Shown one piece after another: positions 1 to 10,746 of a stretch of DNA of 64,000 bases (position 1 is its first letter; every line of letters starts with the position of its first letter). Where the stretch lies: contig QNGE01001000.1 of NCBI GenBank assembly GCA_008508345.1, forward strand, positions 137,855-201,854, written 5' to 3'. The notes beneath the pieces are model-generated. The model did not search any database. It was not told where the DNA came from and saw nothing but the letters and a program-made list of their open reading frames with translations. Both the position numbers and the translations under genes were made by a program. The stretch is from Paragonimus westermani. Its lineage: Eukaryota; Platyhelminthes; Trematoda; Plagiorchiida; Troglotrematidae.

Positions 1-3000
1 AAATGACCTCCTTCCCCGCACTTGTGGCTTATAGAGCGGCGGTGTATGCATGTGTATCTGAAATGTTTCGTGCCACGTGAGGCACAGTTCCCAAATCTGC
101 TAGTGACATGTGTCGTCTGATGCAAAGAATTGTAAGAAACCGGAGTTGAATTCAATAACCGCGAAGTACTATGTCCTGTAGGTCGCTTTTTCATCGATCC
201 AAACAAGACCGAGTACTCAGCAGAACTTCCACTCTGGACTGTATCACTAACGTCTTCGTACTGCTCACAAATTACTTTGGTACTTTGATACGTAGGTTTT
301 GAGAGTAGCAACGGTATTCTATGTAGATCGGGGGTTCTGGAGGGTACATTTGACGATGTACCACGAGACCACCTAAGGCTGCACAACTTATTCTGTGTTG
401 CTGAGCCTAGTCCTCGGAAGACGCTGTCCTGCAGGATCATCCTCATCCATTACACACTTAGATGAGACCCCACTGTGAAAAGTCAGGGCTCCGGCTTGAT
501 AAGAACCAGCAACAGGCACAGCATGCCTCAACGCGGTGACGCTGACCTACAGGCTGATGTTGACTCTTTGTGTGTATGGCCTCTGGCGGAGAGCCTCCTA
601 CCCGAGCTTGAGGAGTGAAGAGCTGTACAGTTGTGCACTTGCCTTAGGCGGTGACGTAACCTGTAAAGTTCTTTCTCTCTTGAGGTCCCGTTGGAAGGTG
701 ATCTTGGACGGCAGTCACATCGAGCATATCACACTGTCAATTGTGCAGGCCTTGACTCACTGACCAGATTCCGTTTAGATATGCTGTTTAGTTTCCTGGG
801 GCGTCTAGGCAAATTCCGTTGTCTCAGGCTGTTCCATTCATTCGTTTGTCCATCTCCTGAGGTGAACCTCGGGCGGATTCCCCGTACCTCAGCTGTGATG
901 TTCAGTATGTCATGATCTTCCAATGGGCATACCGCAGTCCTCCCATTTGCACCCATTTCCAGCGCTTTAACTGTTGACTTACTTCACTTCTCGAATATAG
1001 ACCGTCTCAGAAGGGCAATATCCCCCGGTATAAAGTTTCCGTTTGTCTGCACTCTCATTGCGTTACTTCCTTTGCTTAGCTCCAGCTGACCGCTGCGGCT
1101 ATCAACTGAAGCTTACTTGTTAATATGGTCGATTAAACGTCCGTAAGATTTCCTCCGTTTTACGTGTACATATATCGTGCTGAAGTCGTTACACTGAACA
1201 GCGTGGACGCTATCAAGCAAGTGCTTGAAAGGCTTATTTCCGCCGGGTCTAAGCCATTTGCCTAATTCGCAATTAACCATGTCACTGAGTAGTTGCGCGT
1301 CGAACGCCTTTTCTTCGATCCAACCACACACAAATGCGTCGAGAAATATACCATTATTATCATTCAATCGGACGTTAATGCCCAAGTTATGAATATATCG
1401 CTTTAAATTATAGCTTATTTTGCCATTTTCACGGCTGCTTCTGGGGAGTAGCCTCTGTTATCTTGCAATTGAACTCGTTTCGGCCAGTTTAGGGGACCTC
1501 TCAGCTGCCTGTTTATGACCAGAAAACATGAGACACTCATCTTTATCTCGTCTGCGGACTACTGTAGCGCGGCACATTTCCGCAACACTCTGACTTCATC
1601 CCTATCGTCAAAAGACCCTAAAGAGAAACTAACGCTGACACAAACTAGCTCTGACTTTTATTCTCCGATTTCTGGTGAAAACGGCACACAGACTGAATTT
1701 GAGCTGATCGTTACGTCAATGTTCCACATGAAAATGTCCGTTCCGTGAACAAGAATAGTTGTATTTAAGCTGTTGTCACACTTTGTGTTATGCAACTTTG
1801 AATGCAAGCTTTGCCTCCACTTCCGACTGGCCAAAGTGTATTGTTTAGCTTCACACAGATTTAAGAGATATGGCCAGTTTGTGAGTGACGGTCTCCTCGT
1901 TGGGGTGCATTTGCTCGCAGATTGTTGTGGCCTTCTGATTCCGTAAAATAACCCTGAAAGTTAGCCGGTTTTGTGCAGAAGTATGTTCGTCGACTTGGAA
2001 AATAAGCAAAAGCAATCGTCGTACGAAAAAGATTCCTGCTGGGAGGTGGAACACAGGTGGTTATAAGAAAGAGTCGGGGTGTGCACGTGATTGCTTCTTA
2101 GCGCGCAGGCCCCAATGAAGATACAGAAACATTGAAAACGACCGTATATTGTCAGACTATCACTGTCCGAAGTAATCTGTTGAATTACAGAGAAGACAGG
2201 GGAAGATAGATAGCTGATGGTTGTTCACTTCAATTAACTTAGGCCATACATGCTGACTAAATTTTATGGGCCACCACCGGACGTCCAGAAATTCAGAGTG
2301 GAAGCCCAGGCTTCCAACACTGGAGGCGGTGCTCAGCATAGAACGGGGTTGAGTAGGGCACGACCGAAACCGGGGAGCGCTCACAGATCTAACTTAATTG
2401 GTCATTACACCGACTTCATGCATGGAGATCCCAAATAAACGGACCCCCATTCAAACAAAGGGGATAGTTGTATACAGGCTATTGCCGCTTGTCGCATAGT
2501 ACAAGCTAGACTGTAGCCTCTGCTAGTATGTTGTTAGAGGATGCTATGGCTTGTTTGCTTCTGCGTCGATGTCAGTTTGAAGTCTTGTAGTGGCGACGAC
2601 AACTCAAGGTATCATGACGTTGTATCAGACTGCGAAGGCCCACGGGAGGGATATGTGTGCTTCGCGTTTTCCCCCGTAAAAATAATAAGATTTCGGCGAC
2701 TGTTGCAAGAGGTCGTATATTGAAGCCTGAGGTACCCCCAATCATTTCGGTTTATCTAACTCAGCGTCAATCATCCATATGTAAAATCAAAGGTCATCGT
2801 TCGAAATGTACCGCAGTCCCCTCATCGGAGATAACAGTATGAGCCAGGAATAGAGTGGAATTACTAGTCCTTGTTTGAAGTAAAAGGAAATTTATCGACG
2901 TTCTGAAGCAATCTTCAGGAGCGCAGCTAACGATCACGCAAGAAAAGCTGTTCCACTGGTTTATAGCCCTATAGGGAAATAACCGTTGTTTGCAATGGTT

Positions 3001-5474
3001 GCCTAACGGGGCTTGTGAGCTGTTCCGTCATGCCCCTCTCCGTCTTCATTATCGTCCACGATGAACGACTGTTCTGCGGGGCCCACACTAAGAAGACGTG
3101 TCATAGTCAGGTCCTACTGGACACGAACGCAAATACCTGCTACGAACAGAATAAGCGAATGATGCGAATGAGAAACTGTCCCGAGTAGCGTGAGACGCGG
3201 GTATCCATTATCGGAATCGTACGCTTGGGGAAAGTTGAAATATGTGGTGTAAGTCGTCCAGTTGCTTCCGCCAGATGGAATATATCCGAAAATGTCCGAA
3301 TTTCCGGCTCAGTTGCTCTAAAACTCTTGTAGATCCATTCACTTTTGAGGGTACTAACGAGTTTTGGACGACGTCCACCTTGAAAATCAGCCACACTCCA
3401 GTGACATTCACAGGTACAGGACACAGTGAAATAACAATTGCTCTAAGGCACTGCAGTAAACGGTGACGAAAAAGACACGGCTGATCCACCATGTTGGTCT
3501 TCTTATCGTACCTCTATTAAGAATTACTTTGCGTCTGGCCTGGATATTTCTACCCAGTCTTCTTTTATTTCTTTCTGTTCACGTGAAACCTTCATTTACT
3601 AAGCCTAATAATTCATGGCTTTTCCTTTGTTATCGCTTCACGTTATGCTCAAGATCACCGAATTATCCTCTAGCAACGTCGCTGATGATAGCACAATTAT
3701 GCCCCACCTAGGTAAGCTTCTATGCGGGGGCCGCAGATGATTTCTGGGAATTCAGGGGACTGGCAGCTGCTCCGACACTTTCAACGTTTGACATTACCCA
3801 AACCGCAGTGGATCGGTAGACCGTGCTCACCTGCTGTATGTGGAAAGTAGGTTTCGAGGTGTGTATGCCCCGTTTGTACCGTTCACGCCCTAGCCTAGGA
3901 GGATAGTTTATTCTCAGACAAAATGATTCAGGAATCACCCAGCAGTGATCAGCATGAGCACGACGAAACTTGAAACCAACAATTATTGTCGGCTGCTTTG
4001 TGAGACATAACGTTTGAAGAAAGCTGATGCAGTTAGAGCGAAATCCCGGAGACATCATGGAATGGGAAACGTACATGCGGGCGAATGGATAGAATGTCTT
4101 TCCAGAGCAATGAGAAGAAATTGCACAGCCTCATGTATAGCCACAGTTTCAGACAAAAAAAGGATTGGTTGTCCTAAGTTTTTTTAAAACTCCCCAGAGA
4201 AAGGTAGATGAACAGAGAGAGCTTCTTCTACCACGAGAGGGCAGACACCCTGTAGAGAAAAATCCCGGAGCACCTGGAAAAACCAGTGAGGTGGACAATG
4301 GTGGAGAAAAAATGTGGTAATTAATAAGAATCCAGAACAGATAATGAGAGGAGACCGCCAAGATGGCGTGTCATGCGATAACATGTGGTCAACCTACTGC
4401 TAACCGTAACCATCCCAGAGCCTTTGGCGGCTAAGAGGGTCCAGAGGATGGGGGAATGGTAAGAGAAGACTTTCTCGATTGTCGGCAAACCCGGACCTAT
4501 ATTAGTCGGATTTATCAACCCTCGACATGGAGAAAGGTTTCTGTCGGCCGCAGGTATCATCAGATACTGTACAAAAGGGAAGATCCTAGTTACCCCAGAT
4601 AACTCATTTAAGACGGGGCAGGATATAGCAATTCCGGCGGAACAGTCAACCATAATTTTACCGTCGCCCGTGATGCACATTGCTAGAATTTGCAGGTGCA
4701 CGTCAAGAAGCTGTGGTGCACATTAGTCCTCCTCCAAAGTCAGCACATTGTAGCGTCTATCCGGTATTTTCCGGGAGATTCAACACGAAGACTCAGTGGT
4801 AGCATGCAAATCAGTTCAAGTAGGCGTTGCTTTGGAGGGCCGGATAACTCAACAGCTGCTGATCGCCAATACCCCAAGAATGGGGTGAGCCCTCATAACC
4901 TGAAGTTCGTTCCAAGGAGAATGGGTGAAGTGAAATTACCTGTGGCCCACATCAAGCGTGTTATGTCGGAAACAAACGGAACCAACTCCGACCCGTCACC
5001 ACAGGTGCAGATTTCAATGCGGCTACTGAACTGTGTTTGAAGCCGGAGAAGGGCACTGAAAAACTCTGCCCACCCGGATATTGTGTATGCCAGGCGTATC
5101 GACGAAATAGGAGAACAGAGAGAGGGTCGCTACTCCTGGTGGCTGGCATCAACTTGCACGTGGTTACTTGGTTCGTGAAACTGCAGAAGGTAACAATATT
5201 TGTGGGGTGCATCTTTGGATCCCATTTACGACAGAGTCCAAGGACGGCGGGCTGTTGGCAATGTTGGGTGGTCATGCGAGCAGAACGTAAACGATCATCT
5301 TTCTTGGAAGTTCTACCGCAACGTGGGTCGGCTGGATCGAGGATCATGCATCAGAAGGATATTTGGGTGATCCTGTTCATCAGTTTCCAAACACCAAGGC
5401 TATGGTTCGGCAAACAAACCGACACACCCGATGGAGGTCCGACTAGTAATTAGTTGTGTTAGACCCAGTGGCAA
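1..5474. other. No supported gene; old intergenic/repeat sequence
   Basis: I see no convincing gene here. Open frames are short (under about 140 codons), overlap on both strands and match no family I recognise. Two stretches have relatives elsewhere in the window: about 1332-1380 resembles 59412-59460, and about 1520-1670 resembles 12836-12985. The rest is probably decayed repeat or intergenic DNA. The frames at 4321-4701 (-) and 5037-5453 (+) were examined and not accepted as genes. Confidence 0.5.
1520..1670 (+). repeat. Dispersed coding-like repeat, copy 1
   Basis: The + strand frame contains KHETLIF followed by SSADYCS. The copy near 12836-12985 contains KHETLVYNLSADCRS at the matching place, and nucleotide similarity continues through an AGACCCT/AGACCTT block and a CTGACA(A) block. 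Both copies are preceded by a short CAG ending that looks like a splice acceptor. The family is not recognised. It may be a decayed multicopy gene exon or part of a transposon protein. Confidence 0.4.
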
Positions 5475-5478
5475 CTAG
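5475..5478. repeat. Target site duplication CTAG, left
   Basis: The 4-bp direct repeat CTAG abuts the TG start of the 528 bp LTR and recurs exactly at 6007-6010 after its terminal CA. This is the footprint expected of LTR-retrotransposon integration. Confidence 0.8.
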
Positions 5479-6006
5479 TGTGGTGGATTGCCAGGTCGGG
5501 GGTGCGAGTTTTCGAACGCTCGGCCGAATACCTCAACGTGGGGGAGGTACGTTCGAAAACCTGCCGCGATCGGATCAAGGACAACGTGCGCGACCGGATG
5601 AGTCATCGCTCGACTAGATCGGACCAACGGGCGAGGCAGGGCAGGCGAAATACGACAGACGGCCAGATCGGAGGCGTGGTTTTTCCAACATTCAGAGGAA
5701 CATCTCGACACGATGTTGGAATACGGTCAAGGCCAACACTGGGTGGATGGCGGACAGCACGAGCAGCCGGACGAGCCATCGCGCAACGGAATCGGACAAA
5801 CAGACGAGGAATGGCAAGCGAAAAACCCTCCGATAGAAGGCACCGGTCACGCACGTAAACCGGTTAGAAGTGCACACGACGTGTGAACGGAAACCGGGGG
5901 GTGCTGCGGGTTGGAATTGCGACTTATAAACGAGAGAGCGCGCGTTGCATGTGACTAGCGGTTTGGACAATAAAGATTGTGCTTTGCTGGACGCCTTCTC
6001 GCTACA
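5479..6006 (+). mobile_element. Solo LTR, family A, copy 1
   Basis: A 528 bp element begins TGTGGTGG and ends CGCTACA, giving TG...CA ends with a TGT/ACA inverted terminus. It is flanked by CTAG duplications. A TATAAA box at 5925-5930 and an AATAAA signal at 5969-5974, 38 bp downstream, give the + orientation and look like the U3/R/U5 order of an LTR. No internal retrotransposon region follows, so this is a solo LTR left by LTR-LTR recombination. A second copy at 36671-37199 differs by about six substitutions and one G insertion. A GTTTTCGAACG / CGTTCGAAAAC inverted repeat near the left end could form a hairpin. The open frames within it are not genes. A 4-bp TSD fits Ty3/Gypsy or BEL integrases; the family is not determined. 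Confidence 0.85.
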
Positions 6007-6299
6007 CTAGGAATCTGAATGAAGTATTGCAACCTTGAGTTCAGACATCTTGTTGGTCGACTCGATCACGTGGTCATTAGGCTGATTTTCACGTTAACAA
6101 ACCATGAACCCCTAGATAAGTGGCGTCGGGCTTCAGCTTCTGGAGAGGATGCATAAAATGGAGGGCGGCAGACCGCCGCACGTTCCCGTTGTGCGTGATT
6201 TATACATGAAGGAGGAAGTGGTGGCTATCACTGGTGAGATTTGGGGTCAGCAGTGCAAGCTGAGTGTCACAAAGGCCTCGGCTATGGATGACATTAACT

Positions 6300-7552
6300 C
6301 GGCAATTCCGTGACCGCTTGCTGATGCATTAACTGCTCCGTTGGTTGGTTTACTTGACAGAGAGCATGATAAAACCAAACGTTTTGCCGCCTGGTAGGTG
6401 ACCGCCATCACACCGGTACAAAATATGGGAGGTGAGAAAGAGGTCTCAAACTACAGGCTTTTGTGTCTTATTTCAACCATGTAGAAAGTTTTTGAACGGA
6501 TCTTGAGGTTAATGTAGCGCAATACATCACCAGGTATAGATTGGCGGCGGCTGAGCAGCGTGACTCTGGAAGTAAGAGATTTTGCCATTCGTATTTACCA
6601 ATTTTCTAGACGAGATCATTTTATTGCTGGAGAGGAGAGATTGTGTTGTGGCCTGTTATTCAGACTCTGGAAAGGCCTTTGACTCCGTAGCTCAGATTTT
6701 TATTAATTAACTTGGAGGCGCTGAATACATCACCTGGTGTTTTAGCATAAATGGAGGTGTTCCGGTGAAATAAGAGGTTCTGTGTGCAGCTGGAGTGCTC
6801 CAAGTCTTATACTGCGCATTTCACCAACGGTGTTCCACAACGGTTGGATTTTGGTCCACTGCTGTTCCAGATATACATGAATGACTTTACGAAGAGGGTC
6901 AACAGTTCTCACCAGATGTTCGCAGACGTTGTGAAACTTGTGGGACGCCCCAGCGAGACCGTGATATTAAGAGACCTCGACGAAACTCTCCACTGGATAC
7001 GACCGGGAAACCCCGTGAAATGTTCAGAAATGCAAACAGCCCATGGTGGTCGAGACCGAGGAATCTTTTGGATGGATAAGAGGGTCAGAACAACGTGTGT
7101 TCATCGAGATCAAAGGTGTGGAAATTCAGGTCACTGGAGACTAAAAGAGGTCAACCTAGCATATATTTGCAGCCCACGGAGTCAATCGAGCACTCTACAA
7201 ACCGAAGAAGACAATAGACTCAAGGAAGCCCAGACATTTTTGTGCTCCTGTATGAGAATTGCATGAAACCACATCTAGGGTATTATGTGCACACCTGATG
7301 TCCTCAATTGGTCAAGAATGTTGGGGCCTAGAAAGGGTGCAAGGTGAGCTTACGAAGTTCCTCTCAGAACTTCGGGTAACGGATTACTCCAGCAGACTCA
7401 ACCATCTTAATTTCTCTTCTTTGGAAAGAAGGCGAAGAGAGATCTCACAAAATTCTTTAAAATCGAGACTGAATTGTCTGAGGCAGGGGGACGGCCGTTT
7501 ACTCGCAGCGAAAATTCAACGTCTGGGGGATGCGAAAGATGCGAGGATATGA
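6300..7552 (+). pseudogene. CR1/Jockey-like LINE reverse transcriptase, decayed
   Basis: Several reverse transcriptase landmarks occur in order on the + strand but in shifting frames with stops: a NYRLLCLIS block near 6450 (usual NYRPVSL), an FDSVA block near 6680, NGVPQ...FGPLLFQIYMND near 6825-6885, the catalytic box, then LERVQGELTKFLSELRVTDY and ERRRRE near 7330-7440, which is the C-terminal region typical of CR1/Jockey elements. The catalytic FADD box reads FADV at 6919-6930, so the enzyme would be dead. The endonuclease domain and the 5' end are missing or unrecognisable. It is a 5'-truncated LINE relic. Confidence 0.75.
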
Positions 7553-8180
7553 AGGAAAGAACAAAGACTCAAGTCCGGGTCAACTTTTTCTAAAACAGAT
7601 TTGTGAGCACCTGGAACTAGTTACCTTCCGCAGTAACGTTGGGCGCTGCGGTCACCGATTTCGAGCGCGAGCCTGGTAAGTGTTGGATGGCATCATTCCC
7701 GGGTCTGTAGTCATAAAGTGTCGAAGATATGTCTAACGTGACTGCAGCAACTTCTTTTCAATTGTCCTCATATTTATAATGTCACGTAGCTCTCCATTAG
7801 TGTCAGCTATAGACAGTTTGTTTAAGGCTTCTTTACTCAATTGTTTGTTCATCGTAGTTCCTCTTTTGTCGTAGGCAGGAGGTTTTGTTCTCTCAGCTTG
7901 AAGGAGATCATGTTAGCATCAGCATTGGCTTTGATCCTGCCTGTCAGTCTGGATATACCGTGAGTGCTAAACGTGATTCCGATACCGCTTACCTCAACCA
8001 TAAAACCTCTTGTATCAAAGAGATTCTCTAGATAGTCCTGATGGAATCTTGATCAGTAAAGCTGTCGTTGCCCGGTTAATAATAAACTGTGTTCTACATA
8101 CCACCGAAGAAGTCAAAACATTGTTAAAGAGAGCTTCTTCTTCGTTTGTTGCAACATGGCGAGATCACTGAAGCCCACTG
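7553..8180. other. No supported gene
   Basis: About 630 bases between two LINE relics with no recognisable coding or structural feature. It may include the 3' UTR of the upstream LINE, but no tail or TSD was found. Confidence 0.4.
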
Positions 8181-9335
8181 GTGCAAGATACTGAAATTCA
8201 ACAAGCTACTAAGCTCAAGTCCTATGATTCGTACAGCTTTGTGGATATTTCATATACAGCGGTGTTAGTTAAAGCCAGCTGCCTTACTAGAAACCCTTCT
8301 GGTCTTGACAGTATACCTCCAGAGGCTTTGTGTGAAGCAGCCGAACAGCCTGCTGACTCACTTAACCCACTGTTTACGCACTCTATCTCCCAGGTTACAG
8401 TACGTTACAGCGGGAACCTGGCGAGCGTCATACCCGTTTGCGAGGGTGGTGGACGTAATCGTTCCAGTGAGTACAGACCAATTGTTTTAATAGCAAGCGT
8501 TTCAAAAATTTGAAGGTGGTCTGATACAACTCGCTTCGCAAATTTCTCACCTCTCGTGAGTTTTTCTTTGATATACAGCACGGATTTCGCGAGGGCCGTT
8601 CAAGTACCACAAGCCTACTGATAGCCAACAACTAGCAGAACACAGGGTTAATCAAGGCAGTGAAATAGCCATTGTATTTCTCCACCATGTCCGGATTTTC
8701 GACCGCGTGGACCACGCTGTTTCAATCAGCACCCTCCCCTATTGTGGAACATACAGCTGCTTCTTCAGTGGCTTGAGGTGCAGTTTGCCAACCATCTGCA
8801 CAGATTGCGCGTTAACAGTGCATTCCGAACCTGCGGGCCCACCCTCATTGGAATACCCCGAAGCTGAGTTTCAAGCCCGCAACTATTTTTGTCATTTATC
8901 AAAAATTTTTCTCTCTTAAGCACCCCCTCGTTACTACTGTTTGCCGACGAGGTCCACACTTGGCGGGCCGTCAACACTACTGGTGGTTCTCCCATGCCAC
9001 AGAAGGACCTCGGCATTCTAGTCGATTTGTCTCCAGTAAACCCTCTTGGTCTTACGCACATGCGCACCTCTCTGACTACCACGCATTACTTCGAAGGAGA
9101 CTCGCTTCAGACAGTTCTTATCGAAAAGGACCAATGAATCACTGCTTTGCGCACTCTTCCGAACTCAAGGGAGGCTGAAGCAAATTGAAAGAAAGCTGAC
9201 GGCACTCAGGCCTTACGGAGCGTCTTTCCGGCCAGTTCAAACCTTGTTGTTGTTTGCAGCTTCCTTATGAAAATTTCATCCGGTTGCATCTGAGTGGGAG
9301 CCTTAATCTGTCCACTATTTCTACAAAAGTGCAAG
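8181..9335 (+). pseudogene. Second LINE reverse transcriptase relic (CR1/Jockey-like)
   Basis: The frame at 8181-8513 encodes the fingers region: NPSGLDSIPPEAL (usual SPGPDGIP), then LASVIPV and SSEYRPIVLIASVSKI (usual NYRPVSLTSV). After a stop, another frame carries IQHGFREGRSSTTSLLIA near 8570-8625, the usual QHGFR block. A DRVDHA block follows near 8700, then the catalytic box at 8940-8951 as FADE instead of FADD, and KDLGILVD near 9005. The order matches LINE reverse transcriptases. It is broken by stops and frameshifts and lacks the endonuclease. Its sequence differs from the copy at 6300-7552, so it is probably a separate insertion or family. Confidence 0.72.
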
Positions 9336-9780
9336 TTGCTCCCGGTAAGTGTGCAAATTAGTTATCTGGAGGACTGTAAGCTAGGCCGCATCTGGGAAGG
9401 TTGGAATCTTCGAACTTGTATCGTCGACTTGGTAGTGACTCCTCCGATATTGAACCCCTCTGGTGATCTGTTCAAAGCAGAAGAAATAGCATGACAATGA
9501 GGGACCAACATAGCAGAAGAGAATACACATATTTGTTTTTATAATTGCGCGTTCACAAGGTTTTGAACGCCTCACTCGATCATGTTGTTTCTGCTGGATC
9601 TGTAGCGATTGGTGATACTGGCACTGAGCGGCATCTGTTGCATCAGTCCGGATAATGCGCCTTTCTAACTTATTTCAGCCCTCTGTCGAGGACCTTGGGA
9701 TTCTGCGCACTGAGATATGATATCCCCAAAAGATCCGCTCACGGCATGCACGCGGCACCCAAATGAGGTAAAAACAAAAG
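9336..9780. other. No supported gene
   Basis: No motif or family was recognised in this stretch between the LINE relic and the dispersed repeat that follows. Confidence 0.4.
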
Positions 9781-9998
9781 GAAGTGACTCACAATAGTCC
9801 GTGAATGTGTGTTGGTTCAGAGCTCACCTACACTGAATGGAAGTATCCAGTGGATACGATCCGTCATGTTTGCCAAAGGGATTCCAGTCCACAGCAGTGA
9901 TACCTGTGAAGGCAGGTGAATCCGGGGATATGTCGGACTAGACGGTTGATTCCGTTACCTTTCAACCTTCTAGAGATCGGCGTACAGGAGACACGGAG
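9781..9998. repeat. Dispersed repeat related to 46998-47240
   Basis: Landmarks shared in the same order with 46998-47240 are GACTCACAATAGTCCGTG / AACTCACAATAGTTCGTG near the left end, then GGTTGATTCCG near 9943 and 47172. The second copy lies directly upstream of the gag-like region of the - strand Ty3 element, so this may be the leader or LTR of that family. Here the repeat is interrupted at its right by a 286 bp solo LTR. Confidence 0.55.
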
Positions 9999-10284
9999 TG
10001 TAACTTGCAGAACAGCCGACTCTACTCTGGATGCCCGTGACTTTGCAGACCAGCCTTCGGGCAACGTGGACGCACCAGAGGGCAGCGCTCTTCTGAAGTA
10101 GGGGTTTGAACAACAGTTCTGAAAAGAGAAACAATACGAACAGACATGAGCCGAAGGGCCAGTAAGCCATGCACACGACTTACACAAACGAAGGCTAAAA
10201 CAGAATCGACAACACAGCAGCAGGCCCAATCACACAACTCAAATTCAATTCGTGCGCGCTCGCTGATTTCGGTTTCGCGTTACA
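9999..10284. mobile_element. Solo LTR, family B, copy 1 (286 bp, TSD CGGAG)
   Basis: The element begins TGTAACTTGC and ends GCGCGTTACA-like (TTCGCGTTACA), so its ends form the inverted repeat TGTAAC/GTTACA. The 5-bp sequence CGGAG occurs immediately before it (9994-9998) and after it (10285-10289). A copy with the same ends is at 62584-62869. No coding capacity is visible. The symmetrical ends and absence of clear TATA/polyA motifs leave the strand undecided. It has inserted into the older repeat at 9781-9998. Confidence 0.78.
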
Positions 10285-10289
10285 CGGAG

Positions 10290-10658
10290 CACACAGAGAA
10301 CACAAGGCTCGCGACCTTGGCGAAAAGTATCATATTTTTGGGCCACTTGATTCTGTTGGTTTACAAATCAACTGTACATGTGAATTTGAGAGAGACGAGT
10401 GTTGCGAAAAACGGTGAAAATTATGGAGTACAAAGTGCTGGACAAGTGCTACATTTCCAGTTCGTCTCGAACCCAGCAAAAACCAATAAACTATGGACAA
10501 AGCAGATTCCGGATAGGCAGTGTGTCTAGTCACCAGAGCCTTTGCGAATTTACATGGGGAACTGGTCCGTGTTTATAAAACAAGCCATTGTCGTCGTGGC
10601 CGCCTGAGCGCGCGAAAAGTGTTAGAAACGAAAGAAGGCCTGCGAAAAATTTTCCGTT
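10290..10658. other. No supported gene
   Basis: Sequence after the solo LTR with no recognised family or signal. Confidence 0.4.
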
Positions 10659-10746
10659 CGACCGTCTTTTGAGTGACTTAGAAGTGTTCAGTTAAGACTC
10701 TAAAAAGACACTCAAAAGACGGTCAAAAGACACTCAAAAGACGGTC
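10659..10746. repeat. Inverted repeat plus 22-bp tandem duplication
   Basis: CGACCGTCTTTTGAGTG at 10659-10675 has its reverse complement twice downstream, within two perfect head-to-tail 22-bp units at 10703-10724 and 10725-10746. Each unit contains CACTCAAAAGACGGTC. The RNA or single-stranded DNA could fold into either of two alternative hairpins. Confidence 0.75.

Noticed and set aside
4321..5453. Frames of 116-138 codons on both strands
   Set aside because: No motif recognised; overlapping on opposite strands and in different frames without supporting context.
5478..5858. 126-codon open frame, repeated almost identically at 36680-37051
   Set aside because: It lies wholly inside the family A solo LTR; the identity reflects LTR copies, and neither frame shows a domain.
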